Shown here: positions 52,967 to 60,666 of the stretch, one piece after another
Position numbering within the stretch: position 1 is the stretch's first letter
Layout: each line of letters starts with the position of its first letter
Assembly: GCA_947259795.1 (NCBI GenBank)
Contig: CAMYNJ010000024.1
Coordinates: 1-60,666, forward strand
DNA from: an uncultured Alphaproteobacteria bacterium
GTDB taxonomy: Bacteria > Pseudomonadota > Alphaproteobacteria > UBA8366 > JADFVY01
DNA length: 60,666 nucleotides
Direction: 5' to 3'
Translations under genes and position numbers: made by a program
Notes under the pieces: model-generated
Told to the model about the DNA's origin: nothing
Seen by the model: only the letters and a program-made list of their open reading frames with translations
The model's database searches: none

Positions 52967-53434
52967 CTAACCCTCTTCCTCCGGAAATCCGTCCGTCTGG
53001 CGCAAGGCCTCGCCCAGCACGATTGCTGCGGCCAGCGCCACATTGATCGACCGCAGGCCGGCACTCATGGGAACCCGTACCCGCGCGTCGGCAGCCTCGT
53101 GCACCTCGTCCGGCACGCCGGCGCTCTCGCGCCCCAGCAGCAGGCAGTCGCCAGCCTGAAAGGCGAAACGGGTATGGGGGATAGACCCCTTCGTCGTCAA
53201 CAGTATCAGGCGCCCGCCCGCAGCCCGGCGCGCTTCCCGGAACGAACGCCACGACGGATGGCGCAGCGGCGTTATCCGGTCCAGGTAATCCATCCCCGCG
53301 CGGCGTAGATGCCTGTCCGACCAGACGAAGCCGCAGGGTTCGATAATGTCCAAGCCAACCCCCAGGCAGGCGGCCAGCCGGATCATGGCGCCGGTATTTT
53401 GGGGAATATCAGGCTGGTAAAGGGCGAGGCGCAT
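52967..53434 (-). CDS. trmL: tRNA (cytidine(34)-2'-O)-methyltransferase
   Basis: A 155-residue SPOUT methyltransferase: [21 protein letters not shown] at the start, [13 protein letters not shown] and [18 protein letters not shown] at the knot. TrmL methylates the wobble base of leucine tRNAs. It begins the minus-strand trmL-hemF operon, divergent from petABC. Confidence 0.95.
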   Translation of the reverse strand: MRLALYQPDIPQNTGAMIRLAACLGVGLDIIEPCGFVWSDRHLRRAGMDYLDRITPLRHPSWRSFREARRAAGGRLILLTTKGSIPHTRFAFQAGDCLLLGRESAGVPDEVHEAADARVRVPMSAGLRSINVALAAAIVLGEALRQTDGFPEEEG

Positions 53435-53469
53435 CGTCGCAGTTTCTGGATTATTGTTGAAATCGGCCG

Positions 53470-53507
53470 TCGCGAGCTTTGCTTTCGCGATGTTTTTGCA
53501 TTATACG
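53470..53507 (+). promoter_or_regulatory. Candidate petABC promoter
   Basis: TTGCTT (53479-53484), a 17-base spacer and TATACG (53502-53507) fit a sigma-70 promoter, about 100 bases before petA. The -35 region is overlapped by a pair of TCGCGA sites (53470-53475 and 53485-53490) that could be a binding site. Confidence 0.35.
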
Positions 53508-53610
53508 GTCCGCGGCGCGGCGGGACAGTACTCACCGTTGCGCCACGGGAAAATGTTTCGGTCAGGCTCGCACTTCGCGGGCCGTACACCCATTGACGAG
53601 GACATAAAGC

Positions 53611-54162
53611 ATGGCGGACGAAGTTCAGACGCCGGAATCGGACGACGAAGGTGCGCGCCGGCGCGAATTTCTGTATCTGGCGACCTTGGGCGTCGGCGCG
53701 GTCGGCGCGGCGGCCTTCGCCTGGCCCATTATCGATAGCATGAATCCGGCAGCCGATGTGTTGGCGCTGTCCAGCGTCGAAGTCGATCTCGGCCCCATCC
53801 AGGTGGGTCAGAGCATCACCGTCAAATGGCGCGGCAGGCCGGTATTCATCCGCCGCCGCACACCTGACGAAATCAAGGCGGCCCGCGTGGCCGAACTGGC
53901 GGAGCTGATCGACCCGCAGCCGGATGAAGAACGTGTCCAGCAGCCGGAGTGGCTGATCCTGGTCGGCGTCTGCACCCATCTGGGCTGCATCCCGCTGGGC
54001 CAGAAATCCGGCGAGCCGAGGGGTGACTATGGCGGCTGGTTCTGCCCCTGCCACGGCTCGCATTACGATACTTCCGGCCGCATTCGTTTCGGCCCGGCGC
54101 CGAAGAACCTCGAGGTTCCGGGATATACCTTCCTCGACGACAGCACCGTTCGAATCGGTTAA
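53611..54162 (+). CDS. petA: Ubiquinol-cytochrome c reductase iron-sulfur (Rieske) subunit
   Basis: A 183-residue Rieske protein with a Tat-like RRREF motif and one anchor at about 22-42. The [2Fe-2S] ligands are CTHLGC (Cys121, His123) and CPCHG (Cys145, His148), with the disulfide pair Cys126 and Cys147. It carries electrons from ubiquinol to cytochrome c1 in the bc1 complex. First gene of petABC. Confidence 0.97.
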   Translation: MADEVQTPESDDEGARRREFLYLATLGVGAVGAAAFAWPIIDSMNPAADVLALSSVEVDLGPIQVGQSITVKWRGRPVFIRRRTPDEIKAARVAELAELIDPQPDEERVQQPEWLILVGVCTHLGCIPLGQKSGEPRGDYGGWFCPCHGSHYDTSGRIRFGPAPKNLEVPGYTFLDDSTVRIG

Positions 54163-54174
54163 GGGGGCAGGACA

Positions 54175-55437
54175 ATGGCGACCAAGACCGAATTCAACAA
54201 TCCCGTGATCCGCTGGGTGGATGAGCGTCTGCCCGTCTTCACCTATCTGGATCACGAGTACAATCAGTTCCCGATGCCGAAGAACCTGAATTACTGGTGG
54301 AACTTCGGCGCGCTGGCCTCCGTCGCGCTGGTGGTGATGATCCTCACCGGCATCATGCTGGCCATGCAGTACACGGCGCATGTGGATCTGGCCTTCGAGA
54401 GCGTCGAGCGCATCATGCGCGACGTGAATTACGGCTGGCTGCTGCGCTATATCCATATGAACGGCGCGTCGATGTTCTTCATCGTCGTCTATATCCATTT
54501 GTTCCGCGGCCTTTATTACGGTTCCTACAAGGCGCCGCGCGAATTGCTGTGGATGTTGGGCGTGGTCATCATTCTGCTGATGATGGCGACCGCCTTCATG
54601 GGCTATGTGCTTCCCTGGGGCCAGATGAGCTTCTGGGGCGCCACCGTCATCACCAACCTGTTCTCGGCGATCCCCATTGTCGGCGACTGGATCGTGACCT
54701 GGCTGTGGGGCGGTTTCTCGGTCGACAACCCGACCCTCAACCGCTTCTACGCGCTGCATTACCTGATGCCCTTCGTCCTCTTCGCCGTGGTCGGGCTGCA
54801 TGTGGTGGCGTTGCATGTAAACGGGTCCACCAATCCGACGGGCGTCGAAGTACAGTCGCCGCGCGATACGGTCAGCTTCCATCCCTACTTCACCGCCAAG
54901 GACTCGGTGGGGCTGGTGGCGTTCCTGTTCGTCTTCGCGGCCTTCGTGTTCTTCGCGCCGAACTTCTTCGGCGAGCCGGACAACTACATCAAGGCGAACC
55001 CGTTGCAGACGCCGCCGCATATCGTGCCGGAATGGTACTTCCTGCCGTTCTACGCGATCCTGCGCGCGGTGCCGGACAACTTCATCGGCGCCTGGATGGG
55101 CTTTACGCTGATCAGCGCCAAGCTGGCAGGCGTGATCGCGATGTTCGGTTCCATCGCGGTGCTGTTCCTGCTGCCCTGGCTGGATACGTCGAAAGTGCGC
55201 AGCGCCCGCTTCCGGCCCTGGTACAAGTGGTTTTTCTGGTTATTCCTGCTCGACTGCCTGCTTTTGGGATATATCGGCTCGCAGCCGGCGGAAGGCATTT
55301 TCATCTGGATCGGCCGGGGCGCGACCGCGTGGTATTTCGCGCACTTCCTGGTCTTCTTCCCGCTGCTGGGCTGGTTCGAGACGCCGAAACCCTTGCCGAC
55401 AAGTATCAGCGAACCGGTGCTGAAGGAGGATTCGTGA
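54175..55437 (+). CDS. petB: Cytochrome b of the bc1 complex
   Basis: A 420-residue, eight-span protein with the haem-binding helices ([21 protein letters not shown] and [22 protein letters not shown]) and the Qo-site PEWYF motif. It houses haems bL and bH. It lies 12 bases after petA, and its TGA overlaps the petC ATG by one base. Confidence 0.97.
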   Translation: MATKTEFNNPVIRWVDERLPVFTYLDHEYNQFPMPKNLNYWWNFGALASVALVVMILTGIMLAMQYTAHVDLAFESVERIMRDVNYGWLLRYIHMNGASMFFIVVYIHLFRGLYYGSYKAPRELLWMLGVVIILLMMATAFMGYVLPWGQMSFWGATVITNLFSAIPIVGDWIVTWLWGGFSVDNPTLNRFYALHYLMPFVLFAVVGLHVVALHVNGSTNPTGVEVQSPRDTVSFHPYFTAKDSVGLVAFLFVFAAFVFFAPNFFGEPDNYIKANPLQTPPHIVPEWYFLPFYAILRAVPDNFIGAWMGFTLISAKLAGVIAMFGSIAVLFLLPWLDTSKVRSARFRPWYKWFFWLFLLDCLLLGYIGSQPAEGIFIWIGRGATAWYFAHFLVFFPLLGWFETPKPLPTSISEPVLKEDS

Positions 55438-56201
55438 TGCGGATGAAGGTTCTTGTCATTGCCGCGGCGTTCCTCGCCGGAATTTCCACGGCGCATGCGG
55501 CGGGCGAAAAGATCGAACTTCCCGACGTTGAATGGTCTTGGGAGGGCCCCTTTGGCACATTCGACAAGGCGCAGCTTCAGCGCGGCCTGCAGGTCTATAC
55601 CGAAGTCTGCGCAACCTGCCACAGCCTCAACCTGTTGGCCTACCGTGATCTTGCGGCGCTGGGTTACGGCGAGGAAGAGATCAAGGCCTATGCCGCCAAT
55701 TACGAAGTCGAGGACGGCCCCGACGATGCCGGCGAGATGTTCACGCGCGTCGCCATCCCGTCGGACCGTTTCCTGCCGCCGTTCCCCAACGAGAACGCGG
55801 CGCGCGCGTCGAACAACGGCGCCTATCCGCCGGACCTGTCGCTGATGACCAAGGCCCGCAAGAATGGTGCGAATTACCTCTACGCGATGATGATCGGCTA
55901 TTCCGACGAGATTCCGGAGGATGTGGCGCTGATGGAAGGGATGAACTACCAGAAATATTTCGCGGGCCATCAGATCGCCATGCCACAGCCTCTCTATGGC
56001 GACGACATTGAATATGCCGACGGCACCGAGGCGACGCTGGAGCAGGAAGCCAGGGACGTCACCGCCTTCCTGGCCTGGGCCGCCGAGCCGGAGCTGGAGG
56101 ACCGCAAATCCATGGGCATCAAGGTACTGCTGTTCCTGGGCGTGCTGTTCGTGATGGTAATTGCGGTCAAGAAAGCCGTCTGGCGCAACGTCAAGCATTA
56201 G
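55437..56201 (+). CDS. petC: Cytochrome c1 of the bc1 complex
   Basis: A 254-residue protein with a cleavable signal (HAAGEK boundary near residue 22), the haem motif CATCH (Cys58, Cys61, His62), a distal methionine in GHQIAMPQPL and a C-terminal anchor at about 226-245 (VLLFLGVLFVMVIAV). The ATG at 55437 overlaps the petB stop; upstream codons in frame are petB in another frame. Confidence 0.97.
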   Translation: MRMKVLVIAAAFLAGISTAHAAGEKIELPDVEWSWEGPFGTFDKAQLQRGLQVYTEVCATCHSLNLLAYRDLAALGYGEEEIKAYAANYEVEDGPDDAGEMFTRVAIPSDRFLPPFPNENAARASNNGAYPPDLSLMTKARKNGANYLYAMMIGYSDEIPEDVALMEGMNYQKYFAGHQIAMPQPLYGDDIEYADGTEATLEQEARDVTAFLAWAAEPELEDRKSMGIKVLLFLGVLFVMVIAVKKAVWRNVKH

Positions 56202-56226
56202 GCCGCATCGGCGAGAGTCATCGAAC

Positions 56227-56260
56227 GGGCCGCGGGCGCAATTCCGCGGCCCTTTCTTTA
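56227..56260 (+). terminator. Rho-independent terminator after petABC
   Basis: GGGCCGCGG (56227-56235) pairs perfectly with CCGCGGCCC (56244-56252) around an 8-base loop and is followed by TTTCTTTA. It ends the petABC transcript 26 bases after the petC stop. Confidence 0.85.
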
Positions 56261-56343
56261 TGTTCATTGCCGGTTGATCCGGACCGTGTAACGCCCGATA
56301 CTCCGGCGATTGCGAGGTTTTAACGGATTTCAAGGAGACAGGG

Positions 56344-57231
56344 ATGAGCGAACCCGGCACACCGCCGGTCATCGGGATTATCGGCGGCAGCGGCATCTAC
56401 GACATGGACGGGCTTGAAAAGGTTGAATGGCGCCGGGTCGAAGGCCCCTTCGGCGCGCCGTCCGACGAACTGATGTTCGCCGAGTTCCAGGGCCAGAGGA
56501 TGGTGTTCCTGCCGCGCCATGGCCGTGGCCATCGCATCCCGCCTTCCGAAATCAATTTCCGCGCCAATATCGATGCGCTGAAGCGCAGCGGCGTGACCGA
56601 GATATTATCCCTGTCGGCCGTCGGTTCGCTACGTGAGGAATTGTCCCCGGGGACCTTCGTTATCGTCGACCAGTTTATCGACCGAAGTTTCGCGCGGGTG
56701 AAGTCCTTCTTTGAGGCCGGCATGGTCGGCCATGTATCGATGGCCGATCCCGTTTGCCGGCGGCTCGCCGGGCATCTCGAAGCGGCCGCCGCCGCGGCCG
56801 GGATCGCGTCCGTCAGGGGCGGGACCTATCTGGTTATGGAAGGCCCGCAATTCTCGTCGCGCGCCGAATCCGAGCTTTATCGAAGCTGGGGCTGCGACGT
56901 TATCGGCATGACCAACATGCCGGAGGCCAAGCTCGCCCGCGAAGCCGAAATCTGTTACGCAAGCGTCGCCATGGTTACGGATTACGATTGCTGGCATCCC
57001 CATCATGACGACGTCACCGTCGATGCAGTTATCAAGGTGCTGCTGGAGAACGCCGAGAAAGGCCGTGCGCTGGTCCGCCATGCGGCGCCCCTGCTGGCCG
57101 GCCGGACGCATAGCTGCGGCGCCGGATGCCACCGGGCGCTGGACGCCGCCCTGATCACCGCGCCGGAGTCGCGCGACCCCGCGGTGCTCGCCAAGCTCGA
57201 TGCGGTCGCTGGAAGGGTGCTGGACGGCTGA
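56344..57231 (+). CDS. mtnP: S-methyl-5'-thioadenosine phosphorylase
   Basis: A 295-residue phosphorylase that splits methylthioadenosine into adenine and methylthioribose-1-phosphate. GIIGGSGIYDMDGL at the N-terminus, LPRHGRGHRIPPSEINFRAN and the substrate-pocket GGTYLVMEGPQFSSRAES and GMTNMPEAKLAREAEI motifs are MTAP signatures. AAGGAGACAGGG precedes the ATG. Monocistronic after the petABC terminator. Confidence 0.95.
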   Translation: MSEPGTPPVIGIIGGSGIYDMDGLEKVEWRRVEGPFGAPSDELMFAEFQGQRMVFLPRHGRGHRIPPSEINFRANIDALKRSGVTEILSLSAVGSLREELSPGTFVIVDQFIDRSFARVKSFFEAGMVGHVSMADPVCRRLAGHLEAAAAAAGIASVRGGTYLVMEGPQFSSRAESELYRSWGCDVIGMTNMPEAKLAREAEICYASVAMVTDYDCWHPHHDDVTVDAVIKVLLENAEKGRALVRHAAPLLAGRTHSCGAGCHRALDAALITAPESRDPAVLAKLDAVAGRVLDG

Positions 57232-57304
57232 GTTGGCAGACAGCGCCGCGGCGAGCGCGGCCGCGCCGTTCTCCGGAATGGGGTCGCACGGCGCTGGTCA
57301 TGCG

Positions 57305-57973
57305 CTACCCTATAGTGCCGGCCAGGAATTCCATCGTCCGCCGGCGGGCGGTTGCCGAAGCGTCTGTGTCGTAGCTACCCCGCTGGTCGCAGTTGAAGCC
57401 GTGCCCTGCGCCATCATAGACATGGATGGGAACATCCGGCTGCGCGGTGCGGATCGCCTCGACCGCATCCATGGGAATGCTGCCGTCCTCGCTGCCGAAA
57501 TGCATCAGCACCGGACATCTGGCGGATTCGTCCCTGAAATCGTTGATCTGGCCACCGTAATAGCAGACCGCGGCGGCCAACCCGTCCAGCCGCGTCGCCG
57601 CCAGCCAGGCCAGCGAGCCGCCCCAGCAATAGCCGACGACGCCAGTCTTCAGGTCGGATAATTTACCGATGGCCGCCCGGATATCGAGCAGCGGTCCGTC
57701 CCAATCCATCTGCCCCTTTAGCTCCCGCCCGCGCGCCACGTTTTCGGCATCGTACGCCAGTTCCACCCTGCGCTCGACCCGATCGAACAGGGCCGGTGCG
57801 ATTGCCTTGTACCCGTCCGCCGCGAAGCCGTCGGCGACAGCGCGGATATGCGAATTGATCCCGAAAATCTCTTGGACGACGACGATACCGCCGCGCGGCG
57901 CGGCTTCGGGTTCAGCGACATAGGCCGCCAGTTCGTGGCCGTCCGAAGCTTTAAGCTGGATTGTCTCGCCCAT
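57305..57973 (-). CDS. Dienelactone hydrolase family protein
   Basis: A 222-residue alpha/beta hydrolase with the DLH triad Cys116 (VGYCWGGS), Asp163 (GSEDGSIP) and His191 (GAGHGF), plus Glu35 in VVQEIFGIN as in true DLHs. Dienelactone hydrolase opens the lactone ring in chloro- or hydroxy-aromatic degradation; many homologues have other substrates. There are no aromatic-degradation genes adjacent. It precedes ychF on the same strand. Confidence 0.93.
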   Translation of the reverse strand: MGETIQLKASDGHELAAYVAEPEAAPRGGIVVVQEIFGINSHIRAVADGFAADGYKAIAPALFDRVERRVELAYDAENVARGRELKGQMDWDGPLLDIRAAIGKLSDLKTGVVGYCWGGSLAWLAATRLDGLAAAVCYYGGQINDFRDESARCPVLMHFGSEDGSIPMDAVEAIRTAQPDVPIHVYDGAGHGFNCDQRGSYDTDASATARRRTMEFLAGTIG

Positions 57974-58010
57974 CTATTCCTCCCTGATTCCAGACGCCGA
58001 TCAACCGCTA

Positions 58011-59108
58011 TCACACATTGAAGCGGAAATGGAAGATATCGCCGTCGCGCGCAACGTAGTCCTTGCCCTCCAGCCGCATGCGGCCGGCATCCTTGGCGCC
58101 CTGTTCGCCGCCGGAAGCTACGAAATCGTCGTATGAAATCGTTTCCGCGCGGATGAAACCCTTTTCGAAGTCGGTATGGATGACGCCGGCGGCTTCCGGC
58201 GCTTTCGCCCCGCGGCGCACCGTCCAGGCGCGGGCTTCCTTCGGCCCAACGGTGAAGAACGTGATCAGATCCAGCAGCCCGTAACCGGCGCGGATGACCC
58301 GGGTGAGGCCCGTTTCCTCCAGCCCCAGCGACTCCAGGAATTCCTGCTTTTCCGCATCCGAATCCAGTGATGCGACCTCGGCCTCGATCGCCGCCGAGAT
58401 CACCACCCAGGCCGCGCCGGTCTGTTCCGCGCGCGCCGCCACCCTGGCCGACAGTTCGTTGCCGTCCGCCGCGCTTTCCTCGTCCACATTGCAGACATAA
58501 AGCATCGGCTTCGCGGTCAGCAATTGCAGCATCTCGAAGGGCTTCTCTTCGGCTTCCTCAAGCGCGACCTCACGGGCGGGCCGGCCTTCGCGCAGCAGCA
58601 CCAGCGCCTTTTCCATGATGGCAACCTGCCCCTTCGCTTCCTTCTCGCCGCCTTTGGCGCGCTTCTCCAGGGGCGCGATGCGGCGTTCCAGACTTTCCAG
58701 ATCGGCCAGCATCAGTTCGGTTTCCACCGTGTCGGCGTCGCGGATCGGGTCCACGTCGCCTTCGACATGGGTGACCTCGCCCTCGAAACAACGCAGCACA
58801 TGCACGATGGCGTCGACCTCGCGGATGTTGGCCAGGAACTGGTTGCCCAATCCCTCACCCTTCGAAGCCCCGCGCACCAAGCCGGCGATATCCACAAACT
58901 CCAGAAAGGTCGGGATTACTTTGGCTGACTTGGCCAGCGTCGCCAGCGTCTCCAGCCGCTCGTCGGGCACCGCCACGCGGCCGGTGTTCGGCTCGATGGT
59001 GCAGAACGGATAATTCGCGGCCTCCGCGGCCGCGGTCTGTGTCAGCGCATTGAAAAGCGTCGACTTGCCGACATTCGGCAGGCCGACGATTCCGCATTTG
59101 AAACCCAT
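58011..59108 (-). CDS. ychF: Redox-regulated ATPase YchF
   Basis: A 365-residue OLA1/YchF-type P-loop protein: [17 protein letters not shown] (G1), [18 protein letters not shown] (G3) and NVDEES replacing the GTPase NKxD motif (ATP preference), with a C-terminal TGS domain. It binds the ribosome and is linked to oxidative stress. It lies two genes from pth, with which it is commonly clustered. Confidence 0.97.
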   Translation of the reverse strand: MGFKCGIVGLPNVGKSTLFNALTQTAAAEAANYPFCTIEPNTGRVAVPDERLETLATLAKSAKVIPTFLEFVDIAGLVRGASKGEGLGNQFLANIREVDAIVHVLRCFEGEVTHVEGDVDPIRDADTVETELMLADLESLERRIAPLEKRAKGGEKEAKGQVAIMEKALVLLREGRPAREVALEEAEEKPFEMLQLLTAKPMLYVCNVDEESAADGNELSARVAARAEQTGAAWVVISAAIEAEVASLDSDAEKQEFLESLGLEETGLTRVIRAGYGLLDLITFFTVGPKEARAWTVRRGAKAPEAAGVIHTDFEKGFIRAETISYDDFVASGGEQGAKDAGRMRLEGKDYVARDGDIFHFRFNV

Positions 59109-59237
59109 GGAAAAACCTCAATCGTCGAGACGGGGCACTGCTTAGAACATTGCCTCTTTCCGGTCAATCCGGGTCCGGATTTCCGCCACAATGGGAGAGC
59201 GATAATAAGCAACTGTGGCGATCAGCGGGTTTGTTCG

Positions 59238-59972
59238 ATGAATTCAGCAATGACTTACGGGGTTTTTCGGTTGTTCCTGCTCGCCGCCTTGCTGACATGG
59301 CTGGCGCAGCCGGCATCGGCCCTGACCTATCGCGAGGTAACCTATACCTGCCCGCTCGACGGCAGGACCTTCGCCTACCAGGCCGTCAATTCATACTCGC
59401 AGTTCGGCATGCAGCTTGACCTGCGGCCGACCGGTGCGCTGGTGGCGCCGATTCCGATGCCGGTCTGTCCGGACAGCGGTTTCGTCGTCTATCGCGACGA
59501 TTTTGGCGACGAGGAGATTTCGCTGTTCCGCCGCCTCGTGCAGGCGCCTGAATACCGGGCGCTGCGCGAGGCGGAGACCGACTATTTCGTTGCGGCGCAC
59601 CAGGCCGGCAAGCTGGGTGAAGACGCCTGGACGATTGCGATCCTGACGCTGCAGGCCACCTGGGAAGTCCAGGAGATGCCGGAAAGATACGGTCACTATG
59701 CGGCCCTGGCCATAACGAGGCTGGAGGAGGCCGGAAAGAACTATTCGCTCGACGGCGAGACCGGCGAGCAATGGTGGACGGTCAAGCTGCTCGTGGTGAA
59801 CCTCTATCGTCGGTTGGGCGAGTTCGATACGGCAGCGAGATTGCTGGCCGCGTTGCCTTATTCTAAAGAATCCGAGGGTTCGAGTTTCCGCACCGTGGGC
59901 GAGCGCCTGGCGAACCTGATCGCGCGCAAGGAATCCGCCGCGGCCGAACTCGGCCCGGGGGAAGGTCAGTAG
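59238..59972 (+). CDS. Exported protein with paired Cys-Pro motifs (DUF2225-like)
   Basis: A 244-residue protein with a signal peptide (cleavage near residue 28, after PASA). The mature N-terminus has two Cys-Pro motifs (YTCPLDGRTF and PVCPDSGFVVY) 40 residues apart, suggestive of a zinc-ribbon pair like DUF2225, then a helical part with TPR-like stretches (LLVVNLYRRLGEFDTAARLL). Function unknown. It sits alone on the plus strand between ychF and pth. Confidence 0.8.
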   Translation: MNSAMTYGVFRLFLLAALLTWLAQPASALTYREVTYTCPLDGRTFAYQAVNSYSQFGMQLDLRPTGALVAPIPMPVCPDSGFVVYRDDFGDEEISLFRRLVQAPEYRALREAETDYFVAAHQAGKLGEDAWTIAILTLQATWEVQEMPERYGHYAALAITRLEEAGKNYSLDGETGEQWWTVKLLVVNLYRRLGEFDTAARLLAALPYSKESEGSSFRTVGERLANLIARKESAAAELGPGEGQ

Positions 59973-59982
59973 CAACCGCCGG

Positions 59983-60612
59983 TTATCCGACGTCTGATTC
60001 CGGCGCCTCGCCGCCTTCGGAGCGCGGCGGTTTGGGCGGAGGCGGGAAAATGTCGTGGGCGGCGCGGCTCATGAAGCTGTTCTCGTCGCCCTCCACCAGC
60101 AGGGGAATATGGGCCGCGATCGCATCGGTGATCCGCTCGACCATCGGCTGTTCCGCCTTTGCGAAATCGCTGAGAACATGGCCGTGGACGCGCGCCTTGT
60201 CGCCGGGATGGCCGATGCCGACGCGCACCCGCCGGAAGCCGTTGCCGATATGGGCGTCGATGCTGCGCAGGCCGTTATGCCCCGCATTGCCACCGCCCAG
60301 TTTTACCCTGATCTTGCCGGCCTTCAGGTCCAGTTCGTCATAGATGACGATGACCTGCGCCGGCTCCAGCTTGAAGAAGCGCAGAGCCTCGCCGACGGCG
60401 CGGCCGGACTCGTTCATATAGGTCATGGGTTTCATGACCAGGACCTTTTCGCCGGCGATACTGCCCTCGGCCACCATCGACTGGAAGCGCGAACGCCAGG
60501 CGCCAAAGGAATGGCGGCGGACGATCTCGTCCGCCGCCATAAAACCGATATTATGCCGGTTGCCGCGGTACTTGCGTCCAGGATTACCCAATCCAGCGAT
60601 CAAAAAAGCCAC
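59983..60612 (-). CDS. pth: Peptidyl-tRNA hydrolase
   Basis: A 209-residue hydrolase that recycles peptidyl-tRNA. [19 protein letters not shown] contains the catalytic His20; [10 protein letters not shown] and [27 protein letters not shown] follow. The start is a GTG at 60612 after AAGGAGACGGT. The C-terminus has a Pro-rich extension. An rplY gene would be expected upstream, outside the window. Confidence 0.97.
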   Translation of the reverse strand: MAFLIAGLGNPGRKYRGNRHNIGFMAADEIVRRHSFGAWRSRFQSMVAEGSIAGEKVLVMKPMTYMNESGRAVGEALRFFKLEPAQVIVIYDELDLKAGKIRVKLGGGNAGHNGLRSIDAHIGNGFRRVRVGIGHPGDKARVHGHVLSDFAKAEQPMVERITDAIAAHIPLLVEGDENSFMSRAAHDIFPPPPKPPRSEGGEAPESDVG

Positions 60613-60666
60613 ACCGTCTCCTTCATCTACGGTCGCCTTTGTGTAGCGACCAAACCAGCGGTGCCA

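Noticed and set aside
53383-55020. 545-codon open frame antisense to petA/petB
   Set aside because: Shadow of the well-supported Rieske and cytochrome b genes.
1-60666. tRNA genes
   Set aside because: A visual scan for T-loop (GGTTCGA-type) and acceptor pairs gave nothing convincing; a tRNAscan-SE run would settle it.

Overview
The window looks like chromosomal DNA of a free-living, aerobically respiring alphaproteobacterium, most likely Rhodospirillales-like. The DNA is GC-rich, operons are packed with ATGA/GTGA start-stop overlaps, and most products (PetABC, HemF, TrmL, YchF, Pth, CCA-adding enzyme, DUF1285, YcgN, DUF4159) are typical of that class. I see no tRNA or rRNA gene, CRISPR array, transposase, integrase or phage gene. 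The only mobile-looking DNA is short palindromic repeats.

Left third (about 0.2-16.3 kb): a nearly complete cobalamin corrin-ring pathway. cobQ sits alone between two copies of a palindromic repeat. cobD is on the minus strand. A plus-strand operon follows: cbiX with a His/Asp-rich tail, cobH, cobL, cobI, a cbiG-cobJ fusion and cobM. Next comes a minus-strand cbiD-cobK-ankyrin operon and a plus-strand TauE/SafE-like membrane gene-cobB-ycgN unit. CbiX, CbiD and CbiG without CobG, CobF or CobNST point to the early-cobalt-insertion (anaerobic-type) route.

About 16.3-29.5 kb: a DMT exporter, two small unknowns beside an AT-rich stretch, an acyl-CoA synthetase, two four-EF-hand exported proteins followed by an ECF sigma factor, a membrane anti-sigma candidate and a CnrX-like periplasmic sensor, then msrB-chaC, a TPP-enzyme/acyl-CoA dehydrogenase pair, a small protein and a DUF3772-MscS channel.

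About 29.5-37.5 kb: a lipoprotein gene whose 3' end is formed by a 236-bp inverted-repeat element, and a quinone/electrophile-defence operon (wrbA, glutathionyl-hydroquinone reductase, pirin, DoxX, LigB dioxygenase) divergent from a LysR regulator. This resembles the scattered YhaJ regulon of E. coli. A P460-type cytochrome, a porin and a 59-residue lipoprotein follow.

About 37.5-48.2 kb: a bacterial RNA-repair cassette (Hen1 methyltransferase and Pnkp kinase-phosphatase-ligase) in which pnkp is frameshifted inside the ligase domain, preceded by a MoxR-DUF58-DUF4159 membrane operon.

About 48.2-60.7 kb: housekeeping genes: DUF1285, Nudix CoA pyrophosphatase, DUF6111-like, CCA-adding enzyme, a tandem pair of related exported proteins, trmL-hemF divergent from petABC, mtnP, a dienelactone hydrolase, ychF, an exported Cys-motif protein and pth at the right edge.

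The points most worth follow-up are the pnkp frameshift, the inverted-repeat element that donates a C-terminus, the compact quinone regulon, the CnrYXH-like/EF-hand module and the unexplained partners in the cobalamin operons. No wholly new multigene system is proven by the sequence alone.
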